From positions 1 through 64,000 of the forward strand of contig NZ_JAFFSX010000028.1 in NCBI RefSeq assembly GCF_017948485.1: 64,000 nucleotides of DNA, in the 5' to 3' direction. Below the pieces are notes generated by a model. It worked only from the letters and a program-made list of their open reading frames with translations. It ran no database searches and had not been told where the DNA came from. This DNA comes from Streptomyces sp. GESEQ-35. Its GTDB lineage: Bacteria; Actinomycetota; Actinomycetes; Streptomycetales; Streptomycetaceae. Positions 8,057 through 15,940 of this stretch are shown piece after piece; positions within the stretch are counted from its first letter, which is position 1; every line of letters starts with the position of its first letter. A program made the translations under genes and the position numbers.

Positions 8057-9337
8057 TCAGCCGGTGAAGGCGTCCAGGCCGGACGGGGTGCCCAGGCCGG
8101 TGGGGCCGTCGTAGCCCGAGGTGGCGGTGCAGAAGTAGCTCGTCGGGCAGGTGCCGTTCGAGCCGGTCGTCACGTCGTTGAGGGCGGAGGGGGCCGCGTA
8201 CGGGAATTCGGCCGGGTAGGAGCCGCTGGACGGGGTGCCGGCCAGGGCGTAGACGGCCGCGATGATCGGGGCCGAGGCGCTGGTGCCGCCGAAGGTGTAC
8301 CAGCCGGCGGTGACGCCGTAGGAGTCGTAGACCGAGACTCCGGTCGCCGGGTCGGCGACGGCGGACACGTCCGAAATCATGCGCTTGCCGCAGCCGGTGT
8401 CGGTCTGCCAGCTCGGCTTCGCGTCGTACGAGGAGCAGCCGGAGCCGGTGCCCTCGGTGCTGCTGGTGTTCCAGACGGACTCGGTCCAGCCGCGGGTGCC
8501 GGAAGAGGCGGCGAGCTGTGTGCCGCCGACGGACGTGACGTACTTCGACGCGGCCGGGTACTCGGCGCCGTAGCCGGCGTCGCCCGCGCTGACGGTGATG
8601 GCGACGCCCGGGTGGTTGAAGTAGGAGGAGTCGTAGCTGGTGTCGGACGAGGACTCCGAGCCGCCGTAGCTGTTCGAGACGTACTTCGCGCCCAGCGAGA
8701 CGGCCTCGTTGACCGCCGTGCCCAGGTTGGCCATGGTCGCCGACTTGGCCTCCACCAGCAGGATGCTGCACTGCGGGCAGACCGCGCTCGCCATGTCGAC
8801 GTCGAGGGAGATCTCCTGGGCCCAGCCGCTGTCGGCGGTGGGGAGGGAGGTGGTGGAGCCGGTCTGGCCGACCTTCTTGAAGCAGCCGCCCGCGGTGGTG
8901 CAGGCGGGGAGGCCGTAGTGCGAACGGTAGGTCGCGAGGTCGGCCTCGGCGTTCGGGTCGTCGTACGCGTCGACGATGGCGATGGTCTCGCCGGAGCCGT
9001 TGGAGGCGGCGGCGCTCGTCAGGCCGTAGGCGTCCTGGAGGTCGGAGGGGCCGTAGCCGGAGGGGGTCGCGGCGTCGGCGGCCTTCGGGGTGATGCCGTG
9101 CTGCTGTTGGAAGGCGGTGCGTCCGCCGGTGACGCGGAGGGAGTTGCAGGCGAGTTCGCCTGCCTTCTTGGGTGTGGCGCAGGGGGTGTCGGCCCAAGTC
9201 ACCTTGGTCGAGGGGGTGGTGGCGTTCGCGGGGGCCGCGGTGCCAAGGCCGGTGAGGGCCAGGGCAGCGAAGGCGAGGGTGGCCGGCCGGCTCCATCTTC
9301 CGCGTCGGGAAGAGGAGTTGGGGGTCGAGGTACGCAA
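8057..9337 (-). CDS. Secreted S53 (sedolisin-type) serine-carboxyl peptidase
   Basis: Extracellular endopeptidase of family S53. Catalytic Glu and Asp are seen in QEISLDVD (E-x3-D), and the nucleophile Ser in the GGTSASAP motif near residue 345. A TTG start at 9335-9337 is chosen because AGGAGG (9345-9350) sits 7 bases upstream and the product then opens with a classical signal peptide: basic SRRGRWSR, hydrophobic ATLAFAALALTGLGTA, cleavage near APANA. A longer reading from 9466 gives an implausible leader. The mature part has at most a short pro-region, whereas many sedolisins have a long pro-domain. Cys pairs (PACTTAGGC, CPQC) suggest disulfides. Confidence 0.85.
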   Translation of the reverse strand: MRTSTPNSSSRRGRWSRPATLAFAALALTGLGTAAPANATTPSTKVTWADTPCATPKKAGELACNSLRVTGGRTAFQQQHGITPKAADAATPSGYGPSDLQDAYGLTSAAASNGSGETIAIVDAYDDPNAEADLATYRSHYGLPACTTAGGCFKKVGQTGSTTSLPTADSGWAQEISLDVDMASAVCPQCSILLVEAKSATMANLGTAVNEAVSLGAKYVSNSYGGSESSSDTSYDSSYFNHPGVAITVSAGDAGYGAEYPAASKYVTSVGGTQLAASSGTRGWTESVWNTSSTEGTGSGCSSYDAKPSWQTDTGCGKRMISDVSAVADPATGVSVYDSYGVTAGWYTFGGTSASAPIIAAVYALAGTPSSGSYPAEFPYAAPSALNDVTTGSNGTCPTSYFCTATSGYDGPTGLGTPSGLDAFTG

Positions 9338-9567
9338 CGTACAGCCTCCTGGCAGTGGTGGGGAGAGGCCTGCGGGTGGGGGACCGCCGGTTCGGTTCCC
9401 GGCGGGGGCGGCGGCCCGCGATGACGATCTCTTGTTGAGTACGCGACAACAAGATGGGTCCGGCAATCCTGACCTGCGCCTTACTGGAAAGGGGCGGAGG
9501 GGTTACCCGCCGATGGGGGATCGATGGCGGGCGGATGGGCGCCGCTTGACTCGGAACTCCCGTGCGG

Positions 9568-10173
9568 TCAGCGGGGCTTGAGGCCGTGGAGCAGGTGGTG
9601 GACCAGTTCGTCGACGCTGCCGAAGGCGGCCTCGGGGGTGAGCATGCCGGCGGCCGTCATCGAGGCGAGGCCGTGCAGCGTGGCGCCCATGAGGAGGGTG
9701 AGGTGCTCGGGGTCCCCCTCGATGATCTCGCCGCGCTTCTGGGCGTCGGCGAGCACGCGATCGAGCGAGCCGATGGTGCTGTCGATGCCGGCGGCCATCT
9801 GCTCGGCGGCGTCCGGTTCGTGCTTGCGGGCGTACATCAGCTCCAGCAGTGCCGCGTTGTCGATGGAGAACCGCAGATAGGCGCGGGCGAGTTCGTTGAG
9901 CCGGGGCTGGAGGGGCAGGGCCGGGTCGTCGGCGGCGTCCAGGGTCTGGGCGAGCCGGTCGTACCCGGTGAGCGCGAGGGCGTTGAGCAGGGCCCGCTTG
10001 TCCTTGAAGTGCCGGCCGGGGGCGGCGTGGCTGACGCCGATCTCGCGGGCCAGCTCGCGCAGGGAGAGTGCGGCGACGCCCTTCTCGCGGAGGGTGCGCT
10101 CGGCGGTGGCGAGCAGGGCGGAGCGCAGGTCTCCGTGGTGATAGGGGCGGCTGGCTGCGGGCATGGGCATCAT
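9568..10173 (-). CDS. TetR/AcrR family transcriptional regulator
   Basis: A 201-residue repressor with an N-terminal TetR helix-turn-helix (LRELAREIGVSHAAPGRHF, about residues 39-57) and a helical ligand-binding C-terminal domain of the TetR_C type (MYARKHEPDAAEQMAAG, LLMGATLHGLASM). ATG start. It is divergent from the SDR gene at 10263, with an 89-bp spacer full of inverted and direct repeats, so it most likely represses itself and that oxidoreductase. The inducing ligand is not predictable. Confidence 0.88.
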   Translation of the reverse strand: MMPMPAASRPYHHGDLRSALLATAERTLREKGVAALSLRELAREIGVSHAAPGRHFKDKRALLNALALTGYDRLAQTLDAADDPALPLQPRLNELARAYLRFSIDNAALLELMYARKHEPDAAEQMAAGIDSTIGSLDRVLADAQKRGEIIEGDPEHLTLLMGATLHGLASMTAAGMLTPEAAFGSVDELVHHLLHGLKPR

Positions 10174-10182
10174 CGTATCCCG

Positions 10183-10255
10183 ATGTAGGCGACGCCATCT
10201 TTGTTGGCGCTGTCATCTTTGTTGCCATTGACAGCATTGTAGTCAGCGCCTACAT
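10183..10255. promoter_or_regulatory. Divergent TetR/SDR operator region with nested repeats
   Basis: Between the divergent tetR and SDR starts are: ATGTAGGCG (10183-10191) facing CGCCTACAT (10247-10255); GCTGTCA (10209-10215) facing TGACAGC (10229-10235), a 27-bp dyad; and a direct repeat CATCTTTGTTG at 10196 and 10214, 18 bp apart. Such nested symmetry fits binding of one or two TetR dimers over both promoters. Confidence 0.65.
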
Positions 10256-10262
10256 TCGTGGC

Positions 10263-11192
10263 ATGGATGAGAAGACGAGCAAGAACACAGGCAAGTGGAA
10301 CGACACGGACCTCCCCGACCTCACCGGCCGCACGGCCGTCGTCACCGGGGCCAACAGCGGCATCGGTCTGACGGCGGCTGACGCCTTGGCCCGCGTGGGG
10401 GCGCATGTGGTGTTCGCCGTACGGGACCTGGAGCGCGGGCGGGCGGCGGCGGCGACCGTGCGCGGCAGTACGGAGGTACGGCGCCTTGACCTGGCCGACC
10501 TGCGGTCCGTACGGGACTTCGCGGCCGGGTGGCGGGACCCGATCCACGTTCTGATCAACAACGCCGGTGTCATGATGCTGCCGCGGCAGCAGACCCGGGA
10601 CGGCTTCGAGATGCAGTTCGGCACGAACCATCTGGGCCACTTCGCGCTGACGAACCTGCTGCTGCCGTACGTCCAGGACCGGGTGGTGACGGTGTCGTCG
10701 GGCGCGCATCGCTGGGGAGCGGTGACGATCGACTTCGATGATCTGAATCTGACGGCCGGGTACACGCCGCGCCGGGCCTACGCCCAGTCCAAGCTGGCGA
10801 ACCTGCTGTTCACGCTGGAACTGCAACGCCGTCTGACGGAGTCGGGTTCGCCGGTGCGGGCCTTCGCGGTCCACCCGGGGTACGCGGCGACCAAGCTTCA
10901 GAGCCATGCGGCGAACCCGGTCCTGCGGGCCTTTATGGCGATCGGCAACAGGTTCATGGCGCAGGACGACAGGGCGGGCGCGCTGCCCACCCTGTATGCG
11001 GCGACGCAGGATCTGCCGGGTGCGAGCTACGTCGGGCCTGACGGGAGGGGCGAGATGCGTGGCGCGCCGACGCTGGTGGGCCGTACGAGGGCGGCGAGCG
11101 ACCCGGCGGAGGCCCGCCGCCTGTGGACGGTGTCGGAGGAGCTGACGGGGGTGAACTGGCCGTCGAGGCAGCCGGCCGCCGCACAGCGATAG
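10263..11192 (+). CDS. SDR family NAD(P)-dependent oxidoreductase
   Basis: Classical short-chain dehydrogenase, retinol-dehydrogenase/WW-domain-oxidoreductase-like branch, 309 residues. The dinucleotide motif TGANSGIG is at about residues 27-34, NNAGVMM follows, and the catalytic Ser (VSSGAHRWG) and YAQSK tetrad residues are intact. The substrate is unknown. ATG at 10263 is chosen because it lies right after the regulatory spacer and gives the usual family length; longer readings run through the operator. It is probably controlled by the divergent TetR gene. Confidence 0.88.
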   Translation: MDEKTSKNTGKWNDTDLPDLTGRTAVVTGANSGIGLTAADALARVGAHVVFAVRDLERGRAAAATVRGSTEVRRLDLADLRSVRDFAAGWRDPIHVLINNAGVMMLPRQQTRDGFEMQFGTNHLGHFALTNLLLPYVQDRVVTVSSGAHRWGAVTIDFDDLNLTAGYTPRRAYAQSKLANLLFTLELQRRLTESGSPVRAFAVHPGYAATKLQSHAANPVLRAFMAIGNRFMAQDDRAGALPTLYAATQDLPGASYVGPDGRGEMRGAPTLVGRTRAASDPAEARRLWTVSEELTGVNWPSRQPAAAQR

Positions 11193-11224
11193 CGAGGCGG
11201 ACCGCCAGGCCGTCTACCTCACGG

Positions 11225-11505
11225 TCACTCCGGCTGCGTCACGGTCAGAGCCCACCGAATGTTCTCCGCCGAGGCGTCCACGCCCACGGTGAAGGACCCA
11301 GAACCGACCACCCCGGCGTCCATGGTCACCGAGCCCACCCCCGCCGTCCCTGCCGGACAGTCGACCGAGAACGCGGCAACCTGCGCCCCCTGCCACTCCA
11401 TCGTCACCTGCACGTTGCCGCCCCCCTCGCAGGCCCCGTCACCGCACCCGTCAGCGCGCAGGCCACCAGTGCCGTCACGGCCAGAGCTTGACTCGGCCGT
11501 CTCAA
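11225..11505 (-). pseudogene. Small lipoprotein gene with a 1-nt frameshift
   Basis: Two reading frames together make one sensible product. From TTG 11505 (AGGGG about 9 bases upstream) the reading gives LRRPSQALAVTALVACALTG, a lipoprotein-type signal peptide. A frame change near 11446-11450, within a short G run, would continue it as CGDGACEGGGNVQV..., supplying the lipobox Cys (ALTGC), and run to the stop at 11225. The combined product would be about 93 residues, ending in a beta-rich domain (MEWQGAQVAAFSVDCPAG... FTVGVDASAENIRWALTV). The 281-bp span is one base short of a whole number of codons. This is either a genuine frameshift mutation or a sequencing error. Confidence 0.65.
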
Positions 11506-11565
11506 CTTCGCACCCCTGTCGATGAGTTGCGGAACCCGCAGTCTGACGTGACGCGTGATTTCGTA

Positions 11566-11585
11566 CATGAGTATCGGTACTCATG
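11566..11585. promoter_or_regulatory. 8-4-8 palindrome upstream of PIG-L gene
   Basis: CATGAGTA-TCGG-TACTCATG is a perfect inverted repeat ending 11 bp before the PIG-L start, between it and the divergent lipoprotein remnant. It looks like an operator for a dimeric repressor; no regulator gene lies directly beside it. Confidence 0.55.
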
Positions 11586-11596
11586 AGAGGCGGTCG

Positions 11597-12361
11597 ATGC
11601 CGATGTCGGTGCCGAGCCTGCTCGGCGTCTTCGCTCATCCGGACGACGAGTCCCTGTCCTCCGGCGGCGTGCTGGCCCGGCACGCCGCCGCCGGTGCTCG
11701 GACGGCCGTGGTGACGGCGACGTGGACCGAGGGCACGCGGCGCGGCGGAGAGCTCGCCGAGGCGCTGCGGATTCTGGGGGCCGGTGGGCCGCGGATGCTC
11801 GGCTATGCCGACGCGCGGGTGCCGCAGTCCGCCCCGGGCAGGCCGCGGCTGTGCGACGCGCCGATCGACGAGTCGGTGGGGCGGCTGGTGGCTCATATCC
11901 GCGAGTTCCGCCCGGAGATCGTGGTCACCCACGACGCCTACGGTGGCCTGACCGGCCACCCCGACCATGTGCACACGCACCGGGTGACCGCACTCGCGGT
12001 GCAGGCGGCCGGGCTGGAGAGGCTCTTTCCCGATGCCGGTGGACCCTGGCGGCCGAGCGCCCTCTACCTGGCCACGCACCCGCACTCGGCGCTTCCGGCC
12101 CTGGCGGAACTGGCCCGTGCGGGCAAGGGCATGAACACCGTTCCGGACGAGCTGATCACCGCGACCGTCGATGTGAGCCCCTGGCTGGAGCGGAAGTGGG
12201 CCGCCGTGCAGGCCCATCGCACCGAGGTCGAGCGGGGTGCCGCACCGGGCCTGCTCGCCGGTTTCCCGGCGGCCGTGCGGGAACGGTTCCTGTCCACGGA
12301 GTGGTACATCCGCCAGGACACGGTCTCCATGGCGCCGGCCGGGACGGAACTGACAGTTTGA
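11597..12361 (+). CDS. PIG-L family deacetylase
   Basis: Zinc-dependent N-acetylglucosaminyl-type deacetylase of the PIG-L/MshB superfamily, 254 residues. The metal and catalytic motif AHPDDES is at about residues 12-18, the second zinc motif GHPDHVHTHR near residue 118. The true MshB of mycothiol synthesis is usually longer, so this is probably a paralogue acting on an unknown amide. ATG 11597 has GAGAGG about 8 bases upstream and is preceded by the palindrome at 11566-11585. It converges with the SDR gene at 12384. Confidence 0.85.
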   Translation: MPMSVPSLLGVFAHPDDESLSSGGVLARHAAAGARTAVVTATWTEGTRRGGELAEALRILGAGGPRMLGYADARVPQSAPGRPRLCDAPIDESVGRLVAHIREFRPEIVVTHDAYGGLTGHPDHVHTHRVTALAVQAAGLERLFPDAGGPWRPSALYLATHPHSALPALAELARAGKGMNTVPDELITATVDVSPWLERKWAAVQAHRTEVERGAAPGLLAGFPAAVRERFLSTEWYIRQDTVSMAPAGTELTV

Positions 12362-12383
12362 GCATGGGTGACCCGGTGCTCGG

Positions 12384-13151
12384 TCAGCTCGCGAACATTC
12401 CGGCGGTCGCGTTGACCCAGGTGCCCGTGATGGCGGCACCGCCGTCGGAGGCGAGGAACGTCGCCAGTGCGGCGATGTCCGCGATCTGCGGCGAGCGCTT
12501 CGTCATCCGCAGGCTGTCCAGGTGGGAGCGGATGCCCTCCACCGCGGCCTCGTCCATCGCCGGGGCGCCCGCGCCGGTGAGTTTCTCGGGGGTCAGGCTG
12601 TCGGTGACGCCGGCCGTCCAGATCCCGCAGACGCGGACGCCGGCCGGGCCGACCTCCTGGGCGAGCTGGCGGATCAACGCGTCGATCGCGCCGTCGGCCG
12701 CGGCGGTGCCGCCCATCATCGGGCTGCCGTTGGCGGACCCGCTGTCCAGGGAGAGGATCACGCCCGAGCCCTGTGCGGCCATCCGGCGTGCCGCGGCCCG
12801 CGCGGTGATGAACTGGCAGGTGATCCCCTGGGTCACCGGACGCGTGTAGTCCTCCACCGACATCTCCGTCAGCGGTACGCCCTGGAAGTCTCCCCGCGGC
12901 ACCAGGTTGACGGAGATGTCGATCCGTCCCGCCCGCTCGACGACCGACGTCGCGTGGGCCTCGACGGCTTCCTTGTCCCGCGCGTCGAGCACGTCGTACT
13001 CGGCGCCGGTCTCCGCGGCGACCTTCCGCAGGGTGTCCTCCGTACGGCCGGCGAGGAACACCCGTGCCCCCGCCTGTACATACGCCTTCGCGACTCCCGC
13101 GCCGAGGGAACCGGCTCCGCCGTAGATGACCGCGACCTTGTTGTTCAGCAT
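12384..13151 (-). CDS. SDR-fold protein lacking canonical Tyr-Lys
   Basis: A 255-residue short-chain dehydrogenase fold with a good dinucleotide loop (YGGAGSLGAGVA, residues 10-21) and the D-A-R-D segment for adenine binding. Where the catalytic YxxxK is expected (usually YSAAKGAVDAL) it reads GTAAADGAIDAL, so Tyr and Lys are absent, and the NNAG motif is replaced by SVNLVP. It may bind NAD(P) without normal redox catalysis. ATG start with an upstream AGGAGGC. It lies 92 bp downstream of the sigma-factor gene on the same strand; co-transcription is possible. Confidence 0.78.
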   Translation of the reverse strand: MLNNKVAVIYGGAGSLGAGVAKAYVQAGARVFLAGRTEDTLRKVAAETGAEYDVLDARDKEAVEAHATSVVERAGRIDISVNLVPRGDFQGVPLTEMSVEDYTRPVTQGITCQFITARAAARRMAAQGSGVILSLDSGSANGSPMMGGTAAADGAIDALIRQLAQEVGPAGVRVCGIWTAGVTDSLTPEKLTGAGAPAMDEAAVEGIRSHLDSLRMTKRSPQIADIAALATFLASDGGAAITGTWVNATAGMFAS

Positions 13152-13243
13152 GGCTCTTCGCCTCCTGAAGGGGAGCGCCGGGTGCGCCCGTCACTCCATG
13201 GGACGTGCAGGACGGGAAAACTCATCGCGGCAGCGGGAAATCC

Positions 13244-14533
13244 TCAGAGTGTCATCGGCAGCCCGAACGCGGGGAACAGGTGCGGCTCGAAGGTGGTGAT
13301 CTGGGCGATACGACTCTCCTCGACCCGCAGTACGTCGATCAGCTGCGCCCGGAACACGCTGGTCCCGGGCCGCCGCAGATAGCCGGCGACCGCCAACTGG
13401 CCGTTGGCACGTACCGGCAGGTGCCGCCAGTGCCCGGCGAACATCGGCGACGCCGGATCCAGGTTCGGCCGTACGAACGCGAACATCGCGTCTCGCGAGG
13501 TGAACCAGAACGGGTTCGGCGGCATGGTGAGAACCATGTCCTCCCGGACCAGCTCGACCATGGCGTCGATGTCGGCCTGGGCCGCCGCGTCCATGTAGCG
13601 CTGGAGCAGTGCCAGGTCCTCGGCACTGGGCGCGGTGGCCGACCAGTCCTCGCGCCGCCCCGGCAACGCCTGCCGCAGGGCCGAACGGCCGCGCTGCACC
13701 GCGCTGTTGGCCGAGGGGACGCTGGTGTCCATCAGCTCGGCTGTCTCCTGGGCCGACCATCCGGCGACGTCACGCAGGATCACCGCAGCGCGCTGGCGTG
13801 CCGGGAGTTGCTGGATGGCGGTGAGAAAGACCAGTTCGAGGGTCTCGCTTGCCACGGCCTGCTCGTCGGGCTCGTGCTCGGGCGCGGGGGCCTCGGGCAA
13901 CTGGTCGTCCGGGAACGGTTGCAGCCACGGCACCCGTGGGGGCGGCGGGCCGTCTCCGGAGTCCATGCCGGGTACGGGTTCATAGCGGGTCGGGCGCCGG
14001 TTCTGCTTGCGCAGGAAGTCGAGGCTCAGATGGGTGGCGATCTTGTACAGCCAGGCTCGCGGGTTGTCGACGCCGTCCAGGGTCTCGCGGGCACGCCAGG
14101 CCCGTAGGAAGGTCTCCTGGGTGAGGTCCTCGGCCTCGTCGTACGAGCCGAGGAGCCGGTAGCAGTGGACGCGGAGTTCGCGGTGGTGGGCCTCGATGAG
14201 GGCCGTGAGGGTGTCGTCCTCGCCGGATTTCGTCACGTCGGCGGGTGTGACGCTTTCGGCCGCCTCACGTGCCTCGCGGGCGAGACGTCGTAGCTGGGCG
14301 AAGCGCGGTGACAGGGCCTCCACGTCGGCCTGGAACGCGAGCGCGGGTTCCAGGCGCAGTCGGGTCAGCCGGTCCCCGAGGTCGGACACCAGCTCCCGGG
14401 CGGGTACACCGGCCGGCCGCCGCCGCTCGCGGTAGGCCCGCTGTCGGCATGCCTGCGAGCAGTACGACGCGGTCCGCCCCGGTCCGCCGCCGCTCTCGAT
14501 CGGGCGCCCGCAGGCTTGGCAGCGTGCTGTCAC
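13244..14533 (-). CDS. ECF-type sigma factor with Cys-rich N-terminus and SnoaL-like C-terminus
   Basis: A 429-residue sigma-70 family protein. Residues 1-40 hold CQACGRPI-x12-YCSQACRQRAYRERR, a probable zinc ribbon. Sigma2 follows (ALIEAHHRELRVHCYRLLGSYDEAEDLTQETFLRAWRA, about 112-150), then sigma4 (LPARQRAAVILRDVAGWSAQETAEL, about 245-270). The C-terminal 130 residues resemble the SnoaL/NTF2-like extension of SigG/SigJ-type ECF factors (DLALLQRYMDAAAQADIDAMVELV... FEPHLFPAFGLP), which in known cases tunes activity in place of an anti-sigma factor. GTG start. It is followed at 92 bp by the odd SDR gene, a possible target or partner. Confidence 0.85.
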   Translation of the reverse strand: MTARCQACGRPIESGGGPGRTASYCSQACRQRAYRERRRPAGVPARELVSDLGDRLTRLRLEPALAFQADVEALSPRFAQLRRLAREAREAAESVTPADVTKSGEDDTLTALIEAHHRELRVHCYRLLGSYDEAEDLTQETFLRAWRARETLDGVDNPRAWLYKIATHLSLDFLRKQNRRPTRYEPVPGMDSGDGPPPPRVPWLQPFPDDQLPEAPAPEHEPDEQAVASETLELVFLTAIQQLPARQRAAVILRDVAGWSAQETAELMDTSVPSANSAVQRGRSALRQALPGRREDWSATAPSAEDLALLQRYMDAAAQADIDAMVELVREDMVLTMPPNPFWFTSRDAMFAFVRPNLDPASPMFAGHWRHLPVRANGQLAVAGYLRRPGTSVFRAQLIDVLRVEESRIAQITTFEPHLFPAFGLPMTL

Positions 14534-14537
14534 GCGT

Positions 14538-14771
14538 CTACGCGTCTTCTACGAAGTGGTCGAACTCGCCTGCCTGTACGCCGAGTACGAAGGCGTCCCA
14601 CTTGCGGCGGTTCGTCGTGACCACGTTGTCCGGGTCGCTGGTCTCGCGGATGTAGACCGGGGCCTCCCCGTCGTCCCCCTCGCCGAAGGCGATCTCGATC
14701 CAGGGGCCGGGACCGGTTGCCTCCGACGGTGCGGCGCGTTCCCAGGTGAGGTTCGGGGGGATGTCAGGCAC
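14538..14771 (-). CDS. DUF397 domain-containing protein
   Basis: Second of two tandem DUF397 genes, 77 residues from GTG 14771, with the conserved core WIEIAFGEGDDGEAPVYIRETSDPDNVV and WDAFVLGVQAGEFD. GTG overlaps the stop of the upstream DUF397 gene (GTGCCTGA), so translation is coupled; a longer ATG start at 14804 lies inside that gene. DUF397 proteins are small partners of XRE/DUF5753 regulators in Streptomyces, where such pairs affect development; their biochemical role is unclear and a toxin-antitoxin-like relation has been suggested. Confidence 0.8.
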   Translation of the reverse strand: MPDIPPNLTWERAAPSEATGPGPWIEIAFGEGDDGEAPVYIRETSDPDNVVTTNRRKWDAFVLGVQAGEFDHFVEDA

Positions 14772-14949
14772 GGGGTTCTTTCTTGAGAGCGGTGAGGAGG
14801 GCATCGAAAGCGGCCGGCGTGGCCGTGAGTATCGCGCCGGTGGGGTCGCTGCTTTCGGTGAGATGGATCGTTTCGGTGGTGGTCGCGACGTGGACGCAGG
14901 AGTCGCCCTGGGCGCAATAGGACGACTTCTGCCAGGTGAGTTGAGTCAT
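14764..14949 (-). CDS. DUF397 domain-containing protein
   Basis: A 61-residue DUF397 protein opening with the family signature TWQKSSYCAQGDSCVHVA and continuing LTESSDP and FDALLTALK. It starts 12 bp after the stop of the XRE/DUF5753 regulator gene, in the usual Streptomyces order regulator-DUF397. It overlaps the second DUF397 gene by 8 bp. The two tandem paralogues share only the core motifs. Confidence 0.85.
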   Translation of the reverse strand: MTQLTWQKSSYCAQGDSCVHVATTTETIHLTESSDPTGAILTATPAAFDALLTALKKEPRA

Positions 14950-14961
14950 CGCGGGATTTCC

Positions 14962-15807
14962 TCACAGGTCCTGGGTGATCTTGTGGATGAAGTCACGTGA
15001 CTCCACGGCCGAGAGCGCGCCGGCTTCCATGCGGTCCAGGAGTACGCGGTACTTGTCGAGTTGGGCCTCGGAGTCGAGGAAGACCGGGCCGTGGGACTGG
15101 GCGAGGTGCACGGTGTCGAGCTGAGGTACCGGCCCCTTGGAGTAGTAGAAGGACTGGCCCGAGCCGGGGAGCGTGGCGGCGTCGAACGGGATCACGCGGA
15201 TGGTGATGTGGTCGCGCTCGCTCATGTCCAGCAGGTACTGAAGCTGCGCCCGGGTCACGGAGGGGCCGCCGAACTTCATGCGCAGAGCAGCCTCGTGGAC
15301 GATTGCCTGGTGCGGTGTCGGCGAGTCCCGGTAGAGCACGGCTTGCCGCTTGATGCGGAACGAGATCCGGTGCTCGATGTCGGGGGGTGACATCTCCGGC
15401 ACGTCCTGGCGGAAGATCTCGCGAGCGTAGTCCGTGGTCTGGAGCAGGCCGGGGATGTGCACGGTCACGGCGGCGCGCAGTCGCGTTGCGTGGTGCTCGA
15501 CTTCGGCGAGGTCCAGCAGGGCAGCGGGCAGGATCTCGCGGTACTCCTCCCACCAGCCGCGCGTCCGCTCGGTTGCCATCTCGCCGAGCGCCTCGACGAG
15601 GGCCTTGTCCCCGCAGTCGTAGTGGCAGGCAAGCGTGCGCACTCGCTCGGGGCTCACTCCCGCACGTCCGGCTTCCACATTGCTGATCTGGTTCTGCTGC
15701 ACGCCGAGCAGTCGACTCGCCTGAGTGGAGGTCAGGCCCGCACGCTCCCGGAGTTTGCGCAGCTCAGTGCCCAGGCGGAGTTGACGACCCGTTGGGTTGT
15801 TTCGCAC
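14962..15807 (-). CDS. XRE family regulator with DUF5753 domain
   Basis: A 281-residue DNA-binding protein. The N-terminal helix-turn-helix covers about residues 11-65 (LRKLRERAGLTSTQASRLLGV), the rest is the DUF5753 sensor-like domain (IPGLLQTTDYAREIF; QLQYLLDMSERDHITIRVIPF). GTG start. It is divergent from the ATP-binding protein gene at 15941 across a 133-bp AT-richer spacer carrying two GGATCC hexamers, and is followed by two DUF397 genes. This is the common Streptomyces arrangement regulator-DUF397 opposite an anti-sigma-like ATPase. Confidence 0.88.
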   Translation of the reverse strand: MRNNPTGRQLRLGTELRKLRERAGLTSTQASRLLGVQQNQISNVEAGRAGVSPERVRTLACHYDCGDKALVEALGEMATERTRGWWEEYREILPAALLDLAEVEHHATRLRAAVTVHIPGLLQTTDYAREIFRQDVPEMSPPDIEHRISFRIKRQAVLYRDSPTPHQAIVHEAALRMKFGGPSVTRAQLQYLLDMSERDHITIRVIPFDAATLPGSGQSFYYSKGPVPQLDTVHLAQSHGPVFLDSEAQLDKYRVLLDRMEAGALSAVESRDFIHKITQDL

Positions 15808-15940
15808 GTGCGTCCGCCCTCCTTGTCACTCAAACGGGTGGTGAATCAGTACTTTCCCTGGATCCATCTAAGAACTTATACGGATCCCGCTACCTTACAA
15901 CTGGGCACCGCCCAACTCCCCACAGTGATCGGAGACTTCC

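Noticed and set aside
11225..12439. A 404-codon minus-strand frame covering PIG-L and the small lipoprotein remnant
   Set aside because: Only its last part, from about 11450 down, looks coding; the rest is antisense to the PIG-L gene.
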